The notes below the pieces were generated by a model, which searched no databases, was not told where the DNA came from, and worked only from the letters and a program-made list of their open reading frames with translations. This document shows positions 7,310 to 14,632 of a stretch of 16,013 nt of DNA, in pieces (the stretch's first letter is position 1; every line of letters begins with the position of its first letter). Location: contig NZ_CALIBF010000180.1 of assembly GCF_938045465.1 (NCBI RefSeq), forward strand, positions 1-16,013, written 5' to 3'. The DNA is from an uncultured Campylobacter sp. (GTDB lineage Bacteria; Campylobacterota; Campylobacteria; Campylobacterales; Campylobacteraceae). The position numbers and the translations under genes were made by a program.

Positions 7310-8072
7310 CGTCGTGATTTTAGGCATCGTCGAGGGGCTGACGGAGTTTCTGCCCGTAAGCTCGACCGGGCATATGATCCTAGCTGCGAAACTGATGGAC
7401 CTGCAGCAAACCGACACGCTTAAATGCTTTGAGGTCGTTATCCAGCTAGGCTCGATCCTAGCGGTCGTCGCGATGTTTTACAAGCGGCTTTTGGTCGATT
7501 TTAAGCTCTGGTGCAAACTTATCGTGGGTTTCATCCCCACTGCAGCGATCGGCTTTTTGCTCTATAAAAGCATCAAATCGCTCTTCGCGCCGCAAACGGT
7601 CGCCTACGCGCTGATCGGCTGGGGCGTTATTTTTATCGCAGTCGAGCTCTTTCGCAAGGCGCGCCCTACAGAAAGCGAGCTAGAGCATCTGGATCAAATT
7701 TCATACGTTCAGGCCTTCATCATCGGGCTTTCGCAATGTTTTGCGATGGTGCCGGGCACTTCGCGCAGCGGCGCTACCATCATCGCAGGGCTTCTGTGCG
7801 GGCTAAGCAGAAACCTGGCCGCGCGTTTTAGCTTCCTACTCGCGATCCCTACGATGTTTGCGGCGACTTTTTACGACACCTATAAAAATTTAGACGCCTT
7901 CGCGCAAAACTCCGACAATATCACGACCTTTCTCGTAGGCGGCGCAGTGGCGTTCGTCGTGGCGCTTGCGGCGATCAAGCTATTTCTAAGCTTCGTCTCG
8001 AAGTTTGACTTCATCCCGTTTGGAATTTATAGAATTCTAATCGGCGCCATCTTTTTCATCTTCGTTTTTTAA
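7296..8072 (+). CDS. uppP: Undecaprenyl-diphosphatase UppP (BacA)
   Basis: A 258-residue integral membrane phosphatase, with about eight hydrophobic segments, that removes a phosphate from undecaprenyl diphosphate so the lipid carrier can be reused for peptidoglycan, O-antigen and glycan assembly. The two signature regions are perfect: EGLTEFLPVSSTGH (13-26, with E13, E17, S23 and H26 matching the catalytic residues of E. coli UppP) and PGTSRSGAT (153-161, with R157). The start lies inside the 3' end of thiE (14-base overlap), which implies coupled translation. Loss of or excess UppP changes bacitracin sensitivity in other bacteria. The protein is slightly shorter than the E. coli one but all active-site parts are present. 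Confidence 0.96.
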   Translation: MNIFDVVILGIVEGLTEFLPVSSTGHMILAAKLMDLQQTDTLKCFEVVIQLGSILAVVAMFYKRLLVDFKLWCKLIVGFIPTAAIGFLLYKSIKSLFAPQTVAYALIGWGVIFIAVELFRKARPTESELEHLDQISYVQAFIIGLSQCFAMVPGTSRSGATIIAGLLCGLSRNLAARFSFLLAIPTMFAATFYDTYKNLDAFAQNSDNITTFLVGGAVAFVVALAAIKLFLSFVSKFDFIPFGIYRILIGAIFFIFVF

Positions 8073-8094
8073 ACGCAATCATCAAAGGAATTTC

Positions 8095-9918
8095 ATGAGC
8101 TTTGTAAAAAATATCGGCGCATTTTTGAGAGACAGATTTAGCCTCCTATCGGCATTCGGCGGCGCGGTGCTAAACGCATACGCGCTAGTTTTAGCATTAA
8201 ATTTATCGCTCGGGCTGCTTCTTATCGCACGCGGCGGCGAGATACCCCCCGCGCAGGCGCTGTTTTTTGCGACGTCTGCGATCTGCGGCGTGACGATACT
8301 TTTTTTCGCGCTTTACGCGCTTAGCTTTTACAGCGCCAGGCTATATAAAATTCTCGCCTTTGCGCTTTTGGCGCTAAACGTAGCCTTCGCGATCGCTCAG
8401 ATTTTTTTGATCTTTAGCTTGGAGCTTACCTACTCGCACGGCACGCTGGATGCGCTGGTGCAAACAACGCCCAAGGAGGCCTTTGAGTTCGCGCATGCGT
8501 TTTTAAATTTCAAGCTGATCGCGGCTTTTTTAGCGCTTTTAATATTCGTCATCGCTGTGCTTAGGCTTAGAGTGAGCGAGCGAGTGCGGATGAAGCTATG
8601 TCGCGCGATAAAGCTAGTTTTTTTACTTAGCTTGCTCGTTTTTGCCGCGCATACGGCATTTAAAACCTACGTAGCCAAAAGCTCAAAAATGCGTGCCAGC
8701 GTCATAATCGCGCTAAATAAAATTCCGATTTACAACTTCGCTTTCGTCACGAAGGACTATTTCGGCGCCGATTTTAAAAGCGTGCGCGAGCTGCAAGCCG
8801 GATATCAAAGCATCTACTCCTCGCATTCGCACAAAACGGCGCCGAACCGCGTCTCAAACGTCATTTTCATCATCGGAGAGAGCTTACAGCGAAATTTTAT
8901 GAGCCTATATGGCTACTATCTGCCCACTACGCCGAACTTTCAGGCGCTTGAGCAAAGCGGAAATTTAATCGCCTTTAGCGACGTCGTCTCGCCGGGCGCT
9001 AAGACCAACGACGTGTTAAAATACGTGCTAAATTTCGGAAATTACGAGAGCGAAAAGCAGCGCCCGTGGAGCGCCAACCTCGACATCGTAAATCTCGCGC
9101 GGCTGGCAAACTACGAGACCTTTTGGATCAGCAACCAGGAGCGCTACGGGCAGTGGGCGGTAGCAAGCGGCGCGAGCGCGAAGATGACGGATCATTCGGA
9201 CTTTACGAATCAAATCCCGGTTTACAAATACGCCTACTCGCTCGACGAAGTTATGCTTCCTAGCATAAAAAATTTCAAATCGGGCGCGAAAAGATCGCCC
9301 CTTGCGCGCAAGGACGAAAGCTCCGCCGCAGAGGTAAATGGTACGCAGAAAAAGGATAAATTTTTCATCCTTCATCTGATGGGCTCGCACCCGAGCTACG
9401 AGTTTCGCTATCCGAAAAGCTTTGCTAAATTTAGCGCCGCGGATATCTCGCGCGAGCCGCTTGATGAGGGGCAGAAAAAAGAGCTCGCGCACTACCTAAA
9501 CACCGTGGCTTACAATGATTTTATCGTAAGCGAAATTTATAAAATTTTCGCAAACGACAACACGCTGATAGTCTATTTCAGCGATCACGCCCAGAGCCTT
9601 TATCAATACCGCGGCAAGCTAATCCACGGCGGCATCAACCGCTTCACGCTCGAAATCCCGCTGATTTTCATGGCGTCGGATAAGTTCAAAAAGCAAAACA
9701 CAGATCTTTGGGCGCGCATCGCAGCAGCCAAAGACAGGCCGTTTTTAAACGACGATCTCATCCACGCGATCGCAGAAATTTTAGAGATGACCGACCTACC
9801 CGAGTACGATCCCGCTCGCTCGGTGATCAATGCCGATTTCAATGCCTCTCGCCCGCGCATCATCGAGGGGGTCGATTACGATAAGGTTTACAAGCTGCAG
9901 AAGGAATTCGGCGAGTAA
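8095..9918 (+). CDS. Phosphoethanolamine transferase (EptA/EptC/CptA type)
   Basis: A 607-residue membrane enzyme. Five hydrophobic helices occupy about 15-190, followed by a periplasmic alkaline-phosphatase-like domain. It moves phosphoethanolamine from phosphatidylethanolamine to a surface acceptor (lipid A, core sugar, flagellar rod protein or glycan in Campylobacter EptC). Metal and catalytic residues can be placed: E262 in IIGESLQRN, the nucleophile T304 in PGAKTND 42 residues later (the same spacing as in EptA), H427/H432 in LHLMGSHP, D497-H498 in YFSDHAQSL, and H511 in LIHGG. The usual DHGESL is DHAQSL here. The protein is longer than typical EptA (about 540), with an insert near 395-420. 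It starts 22 bases after uppP with an AAGGAA ribosome binding site. The acceptor cannot be read from the sequence. Confidence 0.9.
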   Translation: MSFVKNIGAFLRDRFSLLSAFGGAVLNAYALVLALNLSLGLLLIARGGEIPPAQALFFATSAICGVTILFFALYALSFYSARLYKILAFALLALNVAFAIAQIFLIFSLELTYSHGTLDALVQTTPKEAFEFAHAFLNFKLIAAFLALLIFVIAVLRLRVSERVRMKLCRAIKLVFLLSLLVFAAHTAFKTYVAKSSKMRASVIIALNKIPIYNFAFVTKDYFGADFKSVRELQAGYQSIYSSHSHKTAPNRVSNVIFIIGESLQRNFMSLYGYYLPTTPNFQALEQSGNLIAFSDVVSPGAKTNDVLKYVLNFGNYESEKQRPWSANLDIVNLARLANYETFWISNQERYGQWAVASGASAKMTDHSDFTNQIPVYKYAYSLDEVMLPSIKNFKSGAKRSPLARKDESSAAEVNGTQKKDKFFILHLMGSHPSYEFRYPKSFAKFSAADISREPLDEGQKKELAHYLNTVAYNDFIVSEIYKIFANDNTLIVYFSDHAQSLYQYRGKLIHGGINRFTLEIPLIFMASDKFKKQNTDLWARIAAAKDRPFLNDDLIHAIAEILEMTDLPEYDPARSVINADFNASRPRIIEGVDYDKVYKLQKEFGE

Positions 9919-9922
9919 ATTC

Positions 9923-9961
9923 GGTGAAATTTTGCGCCTTTTAGCAGCGCAGAATTTCGCC
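9923..9961 (+). terminator. Terminator-like hairpin after the phosphoethanolamine transferase gene
   Basis: GGTGAAATTTTGCGC (9923-9937) pairs with GCGCAGAATTTCGCC (9947-9961) over 15 bp, with two G-U wobbles and a 9-base loop. It lies 5 bases after the stop codon of the transferase gene. Only a short T-rich stretch follows (TCTTAAAATTT), so termination strength is uncertain. Confidence 0.6.
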
Positions 9962-10539
9962 TCTTAAAATTTGCACTCTTATCGCAACTGCTCGCGCCTT
10001 AATTTAGCTTTCGGGCGGGCGCATATTTTCGCCGCCACGAGCTCTGCGGTAAAATTTCTCGCCGCGGAAGTCTGCCGAGCAAAATTCAGCTTTGTAAAAT
10101 TTCAAAATTTTGCGGCTAAAATTCCACGGCGCAGAATTTTCCATGCGTTCACGAAATATAAAATTTGCAAAGCTAGTTCGAATAGCGAAATTTTGAAATT
10201 TAGGAATTTTAAAATTTGGCGGTATAAAAATTTATCCACGCGGCACGGAATTTTACCGATCAAATTTCACGGCGCAAAATTCCTCAGCACAAAATTTACC
10301 GATAGAATTCAGCTCGTAATTTAAAATTTCAAAATTCTGCGTCGCAAAATTTTATGTCGAAAAATTTCGCGTCCCAATCGGCACGAAGTATCTGCTGCCC
10401 GAGCCGCGCATAAAATTCTACGCTTCAAAATTCCAAGTCATAAAATTTTACGCTACGAAATTCCACCGACAAAATTTTATGTCGCAAAACTCCGCGCCGT
10501 GAAATTTAAAAGCAGCTATTGCTACAAAATTCCGCGAGC
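9962..10539. repeat. Gene-free spacer with degenerate ~15-bp repeat units
   Basis: Between the terminator and the end of the PLP-enzyme gene no credible gene is seen. Any open frames have a low-complexity composition, rich in Lys, Phe, Ile and Arg, which is what the repeat words would encode. The stretch is built of AAAATTY blocks separated by GC-rich 7-9 base spacers. The most regular parts are 10331-10360 and 10412-10501, where successive units are 15, 14 and 15, 15, 16, 13, 15, 16 bases long. AAAATTTTATGTCG occurs exactly at 10346-10359 and 10471-10484. Unit length varies out of frame, which argues against coding. Confidence 0.5.
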
Positions 10540-11856
10540 TTAATTTATGCTGCCGCAGCGATATTTGCCCGCTACGAAGGTGATTTTATCGCGAATTTTA
10601 GCGATCTGTCTTAGCGCCTCCGCTAAGAAATCCACGTCGCTTTCGTCATGGATGAACGAGAAGCTAGCCCGCACCCAAGCGGGTTTGCGCGACATTTCGG
10701 TATCGGGTTGCAAGCCGAGCAGATCAAAGCCGTAAGGCGCGGCACAGTCGCATCCTGCGCGAGTCTGGATCTCAAATTTCTGCCCGAGCACCCCAGTTAG
10801 CGCGTCTGCGCCGAGACCTTTCATATTAAAAGCAAAGATCGGCACGCGCGGCGCGGCGAGATTGCCGTAAATTTCAATCTCGGGGATTTTTGAAATTTCG
10901 TTTATGAAGCGCCTGCAAATCGCCTCTTCGCGCGACTTGATAGCCTCTAGCCCCGCGCTTTTGCGAAGCTTTAGAGCAAGATAAGCTCGCACCAGCGCGA
11001 TGATGCCGGGCGTGCCCGCCTCCTCCAAGCGCTCCTTATCGATTATAAAGCGCTGCGTTAGGGCATCTGCGTATTTGATCGTGCCGCCTCCCGCGAATGT
11101 CGGCTCCTCGCCGCGCAAAAGCTCCTTTCGCACCGCCAAAATCCCGCTAGCGCCCACTCCGCCCAAAAGCTTGTGCGCGCCGAAAAACACTCCGTCGCAA
11201 AAGCCGAGATCTACGTTTTCGTGCGCGATGAGCGCGCTAGCGTCCACAAACAGCCGCCCGCCGTGCGCTTTTAGCATCAAGTAAGCGCGCTTGTAATCGA
11301 GCTTAAGCCCCGTCACATTCGATGCCGCAGTAAGGACGCCGTAAATTTCGCGCCCTTTGTTTGCGGATAAAATTTCGCCCAGCCGCGCAAAGTCCATCAG
11401 TCCGCTTGGATCCAGCGGCACGCGCACGACCTCGCAAAGCCCCTGCCTTAGGCTGATCTCCACGGAGTGGTGCTCAAAAGGCGAGATGATGAAAAGCGGC
11501 AGCTCTTTTATGCTCTCGCGCCGCAAGCCGAGCCTATCTCGCGTCGCTGGCGGCAGGTAGATGCCTAAAATTTCCCAAAGCTTCTTTATCGCCGCAGTCG
11601 CGCCGAATCCGCACGAGATCAGATAGTAGCGCTCCTCGCAGCCTAAAAGCTCTTTGATTTTGGCTCTTGCATTTTCGTAGTAATCGCTCGTAATCTCGGC
11701 GTTGGCTCCGCCTGCGGAATGGACGTTGGCGTATGTTGCAAGCACGCGCTCGATCTCCGCTTCTATAGGGCGATACGCAAGCCCCGAGGCGGCGAAATCG
11801 AAGTATTTGACCCCCTCTTTTAAGATGATATTTTCTTTGATCGTTTCAAAATCCAA
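10540..11856 (-). CDS. Class V aminotransferase, cysteine desulfurase-like (SufS/CsdA type)
   Basis: A PLP enzyme of 438 residues from the chosen start. The PLP lysine lies in FFGAHKLLG (K229), the aspartate partner in FVDASALIAH (D205), and a stacking histidine in FEHHSVE (129-130). Near the C-terminus RAGCDCAAP (366-374) matches the SufS loop 'R.G..CA.P', so C371 corresponds to the sulfur-accepting cysteine; a second cysteine, C369, sits two residues before it. Likely reaction: removal of sulfur from cysteine as a persulfide, though other class V activities remain possible. The longest frame begins at TTG 11880, but a TATAAT box (11881-11886) touches that codon, so transcription would start after it. 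TTG 11856 has GGAG seven bases upstream and is preferred. No suf or isc partner is adjacent. Confidence 0.85.
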   Translation of the reverse strand: MDFETIKENIILKEGVKYFDFAASGLAYRPIEAEIERVLATYANVHSAGGANAEITSDYYENARAKIKELLGCEERYYLISCGFGATAAIKKLWEILGIYLPPATRDRLGLRRESIKELPLFIISPFEHHSVEISLRQGLCEVVRVPLDPSGLMDFARLGEILSANKGREIYGVLTAASNVTGLKLDYKRAYLMLKAHGGRLFVDASALIAHENVDLGFCDGVFFGAHKLLGGVGASGILAVRKELLRGEEPTFAGGGTIKYADALTQRFIIDKERLEEAGTPGIIALVRAYLALKLRKSAGLEAIKSREEAICRRFINEISKIPEIEIYGNLAAPRVPIFAFNMKGLGADALTGVLGQKFEIQTRAGCDCAAPYGFDLLGLQPDTEMSRKPAWVRASFSFIHDESDVDFLAEALRQIAKIRDKITFVAGKYRCGSIN

Positions 11857-11863
11857 AGCGCGG

Positions 11864-11886
11864 CTCCAAAATTTTTGCAAATTATA
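11864..11886 (-). promoter_or_regulatory. Promoter -10 and Shine-Dalgarno of the PLP-enzyme gene
   Basis: On the minus strand TATAAT (11881-11886) is followed by the Shine-Dalgarno GGAG (11864-11867) and TTG at 11854-11856. Expected transcription start is near 11874, giving a leader of about 18 bases. This arrangement decides the start codon of the gene. Confidence 0.6.
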
Positions 11887-11897
11887 TCCAAACTCGC

Positions 11898-11920
11898 TAA
11901 AATTACGCCCGCAAGGAGGG
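11898..11920 (+). promoter_or_regulatory. Promoter -10 and strong Shine-Dalgarno before the DUF234 gene
   Basis: TAAAAT (11898-11903) and then AAGGAGGG (11913-11920) form a good promoter-leader arrangement on the plus strand, divergent from the PLP-enzyme promoter. No ATG, GTG or TTG in the DUF234 frame follows at a normal distance. The codon at the right spacing is ATT 11925. Confidence 0.45.
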
Positions 11921-11981
11921 CGAAATTTACGAGTTAAAAGACACTGCGCGAAATTTAGGCGATGTTGGTATCAACGCGATT

Positions 11982-12791
11982 TTGCAGTTTCATTTCGTAT
12001 TTGACGAGATAGGCTGTATAAGCGGCTACGCGGACGTTTTTGAAGCGATCGAAAATGAAATTTTGCTCTGCTTTGAACATCTCGGCGAGCGCTTTAAATT
12101 TGGCGGCGAGCACGAAGAGCAGATCAAAAAGGCGCTGATGAAATTCGCTAGAAGCGACCGCAAAAAAATAGGAATTTCAAAAATCTTGCCGCGGTTTACG
12201 GCACAAAAAATCACTGCAGATCTCATAAACGCGAAGTTTTTAATCACCGAAAAATCAAGCGAGCAAAGGGCGCAAAAAGAGCGCAAAAACGACCGCCTCC
12301 CGCGCGCGCTGCGCCGCTACCATATCACCGACAAGGTCCATTTTAGCAGCAACTTTGCGAGGTTTTGGTTTAGATTTATCGAGCCGAACCTGCCCGCGCT
12401 GCGGCGCGGCGAGATAGAGCGCGTACTAAGCCTAATCAAAGCGGATTTCAACGCCTACGCGGGGCTCGGGTTTGAAATTTTAAGCAAAGAGCTACTCGCG
12501 AAGTATCTAAATTTAGAGATTTCGCAAATTTCAAGCTTTTGGAACAAAGAGGTCGAGATCGACATCTACGCGAAATTTGAGAGCTTTTGCGTCGCGGGCG
12601 AGTGCAAATACAAGGAGCGAAAAATTTCAAAAAACGTGCTAAACGAGCTCATACTCAAATGCGAAAAAGCGCACCTCGCGCCCGATCTGCTCGCGCTGTT
12701 TTCCAAAAGCGGCTTTAGCGGCGAGCTAGCAAGCCTAAAAAGCGATAAAATTTTACTCTTCTCACTCGAGGATTTTAAAATTTTACTTTGA
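11982..12791 (+). CDS. Stand-alone DUF234-type protein, PD-(D/E)XK-like, lacking an ATPase domain
   Basis: Residues about 107-148 (LPRALRRYHITDKVHF, then FARFWFRFIEPN, then a Leu/Arg-rich stretch) match the region of archaeal-type AAA ATPases that leads into their C-terminal DUF234 domain. The rest, about 150-269, contains GFEILSKELL (E165), EVEIDIYA (D194) and GECKYK (E207-x-K209), a PD-(D/E)XK-like set. No P-loop is present, so the usual N-terminal ATPase is missing. Residues about 45-95 could be a winged-helix DNA-binding part (KILPRFTAQKITADLINAKF). Function is unknown. The start is uncertain: TTG 11982 is the first ordinary start in frame but has no ribosome binding site, while the frame stays open back to 11901 and a perfect AAGGAGGG sits at 11913-11920. 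Confidence 0.7.
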   Translation: MQFHFVFDEIGCISGYADVFEAIENEILLCFEHLGERFKFGGEHEEQIKKALMKFARSDRKKIGISKILPRFTAQKITADLINAKFLITEKSSEQRAQKERKNDRLPRALRRYHITDKVHFSSNFARFWFRFIEPNLPALRRGEIERVLSLIKADFNAYAGLGFEILSKELLAKYLNLEISQISSFWNKEVEIDIYAKFESFCVAGECKYKERKISKNVLNELILKCEKAHLAPDLLALFSKSGFSGELASLKSDKILLFSLEDFKILL

Positions 12792-12828
12792 ATACGGACG
12801 TAAAATAAATGATTATAAGGGAATTATC

Positions 12829-13659
12829 ATGAAAAATATAGTTTTGGCGATATCGCTAGGCGTGCTTTTGAGCTTAAGCTTAGCAGGATGCGATAGGAGA
12901 GAAATAGAGGATATTCAAACGGAGGATTTTTATGCCGCCAATCCGGATAAAGCAAAAAGCGTCTCCGAGGCGTGCGCCCTAGCCGATCTATCCAAAGAAT
13001 CGGCAGAGATTTACGACAACTGCGAACGAGCCGCGATGGCGTATTTTAAAATCTTCTATAAAAATATGATGCAAGCGGCATCAAGGCAAGAAGTAAAGGC
13101 GCAAGATGAAAAACAAAAAGCTATGTGCGAACGCAAAGAGGTGCGAAATACGGAATTCGACGTGGAATGCTTTTTGTTTCTAGCCGCCACGGGTTTGCCG
13201 ATAAACTCTACAGCGCCTAAAAATAGGCTGACTTATCTACTGGAGGAATGCAGAAATGATACAATCAGCCCGAAATGTAGGCTTTTAAGAAAAGAGGCGA
13301 AATTTTTCACTGAAGGCTCTAGAATGAGCAAAGAAGAGGTCTACGAGGCATTATCGAAAAAATTGCAAATCGTGATAAAAGACTATATTAATTTTTACGT
13401 ATCGCAAGGTAGATTCGATGAAAATCCAAACAAGATAACAAGCATGAGGGTCGAGCAGATAGCTCCAAACTCGATTAGCATAGGCACGACGAGCTATGTC
13501 AGCTGCTTTACTATAACCGCAATCGATACGGGCAAAAACGCTAGTTTGGAGATACGAAAAGGCGCAAGCCAAAATGACGAATTCTGCATGCAAACATATA
13601 AACTACCCGAAGTTGCAAAAATTCTAAATGAAAACGGCGGCGTTATTAGGCTTAGATAG
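12829..13659 (+). CDS. Cysteine-rich lipoprotein, EexN-like N-terminal part
   Basis: A 276-residue envelope lipoprotein. A signal peptide ends in the lipobox LAGC (18-21), so C21 should be lipidated. The mature part begins with D22, which in some bacteria favours inner-membrane retention. The opening TEDFYAANPDKAKSVSEACA followed by a second cysteine at C65 resembles the EexN entry-exclusion lipoprotein pattern ('Y...P......C.......C..A'). Two further cysteine pairs (C100/C114, C141/C150) and a last pair (C226/C253) suggest a protein stabilised by disulfides. Residues 205-270 look like a separate beta-rich domain. It is preceded by AAGGGAA, is possibly transcribed from TAAAAT at 12801, and converges on the DsbC-like gene. 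There is no plasmid or conjugation gene nearby, so entry exclusion is only a name by similarity. Confidence 0.6.
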   Translation: MKNIVLAISLGVLLSLSLAGCDRREIEDIQTEDFYAANPDKAKSVSEACALADLSKESAEIYDNCERAAMAYFKIFYKNMMQAASRQEVKAQDEKQKAMCERKEVRNTEFDVECFLFLAATGLPINSTAPKNRLTYLLEECRNDTISPKCRLLRKEAKFFTEGSRMSKEEVYEALSKKLQIVIKDYINFYVSQGRFDENPNKITSMRVEQIAPNSISIGTTSYVSCFTITAIDTGKNASLEIRKGASQNDEFCMQTYKLPEVAKILNENGGVIRLR

Positions 13660-13716
13660 TAAAATTTTATATTTTCAAATTTGACGGCAAAGCTTCAAGA
13701 GCTTAATTTTAAAGTT

Positions 13717-13752
13717 AAATTCCGCCGCTTGAAATTTTAAAGCGACGGAATT
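13717..13752. terminator. Bidirectional terminator between convergent genes
   Basis: AAATTCCGCCGCTT (13717-13730) and AAGCGACGGAATTT (13739-13752) form a 14-bp stem with one mismatch and an 8-base loop. The ends are A-rich on the left and T-rich on the right, so it can act in both directions. It serves the lipoprotein gene (plus) and the DsbC-like gene (minus). Confidence 0.7.
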
Positions 13753-13822
13753 TTGTAAAATTTCAGCTCGCACGGGCGGCTATGCTGCGCGCGACTTGCA
13801 CTACCGCGAGCAAACTTGCGCT

Positions 13823-13836
13823 GTTTGTGCACAAAC
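13823..13836. promoter_or_regulatory. Perfect 14-bp palindrome, possible protein-binding site
   Basis: GTTTGTGCACAAAC is a perfect dyad located about 30 bases downstream of the stop codon of the DsbC-like gene, inside the convergent spacer. Its position past both gene ends is unusual for an operator. No known role. Confidence 0.25.
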
Positions 13837-13864
13837 CTCGCGCCCTAAATTCCGTAAATTTAGA

Positions 13865-14605
13865 CTATTTTTTCACCTTGATCACGTATGGCACCGATTT
13901 GATCACGCCTTTGGAAAAGAGCGTCTTGGTGTCCGCATACACGGCGTCAAGCTCGGCTTTTGAGACGTCCGCATCGCTTACCTGCGCGTCCTTGTTATAG
14001 TATTTCTCGATCACGTCGATCGCGCCCTTTTGATCGCTCGGCGAGAGAGCCTTCAGCTGCTTTAAAACCAGCGCCGATTTGATAAACGCGCTCTTGCCGT
14101 GCACCGGCGCAAAGATCAATTTTACGTTGCTGTTGCGAAGATACTTCGTGATCCTCTTCATCTCCTCGGCGCAATACGGACACTCCGGATCGCCCACGAT
14201 GTAGGTCACGTAGGGATTATTTTTATCAAACGACTCGATATAGGCAAATCTCGCCGGATTTATGCTTTTTAGTAGCTCAAGTGCGGCGGCATCTCTGGCG
14301 TCCTTTAAAATTTGAGTTCTCATCTTAAACAGCGCCGCATCCGCCGCGTCTGCAAGCTTAGGCTCCTCTGTTACCGCCACTAGACTTTTGCCGTCGTCGC
14401 TAGCCAAAAATGCCTCTTTTTTATCGCCCGAGCGGACGATCAGCAAATTTAGCCCGTTTAGCGAGTTTAGCTTGTCGATCGAGATGAGCTGAGCGTTTTT
14501 ATCATTTAGACTTTGCTTTAGGTTTTTTACGAACTCCGCTTCGTTCGCATTCGCGCCAAGCACAAAAGCCACACACGCAGCCAAAACGTAGATGATTTTT
14601 TTCAT
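13865..14605 (-). CDS. Periplasmic DsbC/DsbG-like thiol-disulfide protein
   Basis: A 246-residue exported thioredoxin-fold protein. The signal peptide covers 1-20 (ending ANA before NEAEF). Residues about 22-100 form an N-terminal part of the kind used for dimerisation in DsbC/DsbG. The thioredoxin domain follows, with the active site CPYC (142-145) in IVGDPECPYCAEEM and the cis-proline loop VPYVI (P239). CPYC is a less common dipeptide than the CGYC of E. coli DsbC. Likely role: disulfide isomerisation or oxidation of periplasmic proteins; candidate clients here are the cysteine-rich lipoprotein and the four-cysteine SNase-like protein, but that is speculation. A very strong AAGGGGAGGG precedes the ATG. 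It is divergent from efp. Confidence 0.85.
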   Translation of the reverse strand: MKKIIYVLAACVAFVLGANANEAEFVKNLKQSLNDKNAQLISIDKLNSLNGLNLLIVRSGDKKEAFLASDDGKSLVAVTEEPKLADAADAALFKMRTQILKDARDAAALELLKSINPARFAYIESFDKNNPYVTYIVGDPECPYCAEEMKRITKYLRNSNVKLIFAPVHGKSAFIKSALVLKQLKALSPSDQKGAIDVIEKYYNKDAQVSDADVSKAELDAVYADTKTLFSKGVIKSVPYVIKVKK

Positions 14606-14632
14606 AGCTTCCCTCCCCTTAAAATTTCGCCA

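Noticed and set aside
9028..9492. A 154-residue minus-strand frame inside the phosphoethanolamine transferase gene
   Set aside because: It is a shadow of the well-conserved plus-strand gene, caused by GC-rich codons.
9971..10324. A 117-residue plus-strand frame starting at TTG
   Set aside because: Its residues (Lys, Phe, Ile, Arg runs) simply reflect the AAAATTY repeat words; there is no ribosome binding site and no domain pattern, and the repeat unit length is not a multiple of three.
10331..10501. CRISPR array
   Set aside because: Units are only 13-16 bases, follow each other directly, and have no unique spacers of constant length; no cas genes are present.
13782..14000. A 72-residue plus-strand frame opposite the DsbC-like gene end
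   Set aside because: It lies mostly antisense to a well-supported gene and has no ribosome binding site.
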